From: Polyodon spathula
Taxonomy: Eukaryota > Chordata > Actinopteri > Acipenseriformes > Polyodontidae
NCBI RefSeq assembly: GCF_017654505.1
Contig: NC_054559.1
Coordinates: forward strand, 8,684,281 to 8,748,280
DNA: 64,000 bases
Direction of reading: 5' to 3'
A program made the position numbers and the translations under genes. The notes under the pieces are model-generated. The model did not search any database. It saw nothing but the letters and a program-made list of their open reading frames with translations, and was not told the origin of the DNA. Of the stretch, positions 63,491-64,000 are shown piece after piece (the first letter of the stretch is position 1; each line of letters begins with the position of its first letter).

Positions 63491-64000
63491 CCTGTCGTGG
63501 GTTATTGCTTACACATAATGTCACCCCTGTCTGAAATTGGGCCTTCTTACCACATGTAAGTGTGCACCCCCAGTGTCCCAGCTCTCACTGTGAGATCTCA
63601 GGTTGCTGGTCTCCTTGTAGTCCCTATAGGTTCTGGATGAAGTTGGCTGGATCCAGTGATGCCTACACAGCGCTATGTTACTGTATTGCCACATTTGAAT
63701 ATCAACCATACCATATTAGGCAGGGTAACGTACAGTTCTGGAACATTTGCAAAAATAAGAAAAAAAAATTGCAAAACAAGTAATTGCTGCTTTTTACAAC
63801 ACATTTCTGAAAAGTTGATGCAGCTCAGTGGGTTTTTATATCTGGTATAAATAAATGAATGGTTATATACAAGAGCTAATAGCTTTCAGTGGGATGCAGT
63901 GTGTATCGTCTTAAGTATAATGGCTTTCAGTGGGTTACTCTGTGGTTCCTCCACACTAAATAAAATTAATTGCTGCTGCATAATGTGTTTACCCTGCATG
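63491..64000. other. Noncoding window end
   Basis: Short open frames on both strands (63521-63850) have no recognised domain. No terminus of another element is evident before the window ends. Confidence 0.5.

Overview
The window looks like intergenic and intronic chromosome from a ray-finned fish. There is one clear protein-coding gene in 64 kb. The rest is AT-rich, with many long (TA)n, (ATT)n and (CA)n tracts and many decayed Tc1/mariner-type transposons. A repeat on the minus strand near 24.4-24.7 kb, with a related copy on the plus strand near 53.6-53.8 kb, resembles a family I associate from memory with sturgeons and paddlefish. A non-teleost such as a sturgeon is therefore plausible, but this is not proven.

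The gene is ELFN1-like, on the minus strand at 18403-20802. It is an uninterrupted 799-codon reading frame for a synaptic leucine-rich-repeat, fibronectin-III, single-pass membrane protein that ends in a protein phosphatase 1 docking motif. ELFN genes normally carry the whole coding sequence in one exon, with noncoding 5' exons far upstream. Much of 20.8-64 kb may therefore be its 5' intron or regulatory territory (inference).

Mobile DNA by region. 5.9 kb: a hAT-like terminus fused to a microsatellite. 7.8-8.94 kb: a broken DIRS-type tyrosine-recombinase retrotransposon with reverse transcriptase, RNase H-like and recombinase blocks in order. 23.5 kb and 61.0-62.2 kb: two copies of one Tc1-like family, the second containing a MIR-like tRNA-derived SINE. 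40.7-42.1 kb: a nearly full-length Tc1-like transposon with a multiply frameshifted transposase. 48.0-48.3 and 52.0-52.15 kb: two outward ends of a second Tc1-like type. 62.2-63.5 kb: an inverted duplication, a foldback element and a hairpin element packed together. Other short palindromic elements lie at 2.3, 29.1, 30.5, 36.5 and 42.2 kb. A seven-copy 36-bp minisatellite lies at 44.1 kb. LTR-like stretches at 26.5, 42.2 and 57.0 kb are weakly supported.

Two places look like sequencing or assembly artefacts: a 44-base C run at 39529-39572, and a G/C-homopolymer tract at 61774-62165.

I found no tRNA, rRNA or CRISPR, and no new multi-gene system. The most unusual structures are the DIRS relic, the near-perfect 98-nt hairpin at 36.5 kb and the nested inverted structure at 61-63.5 kb.
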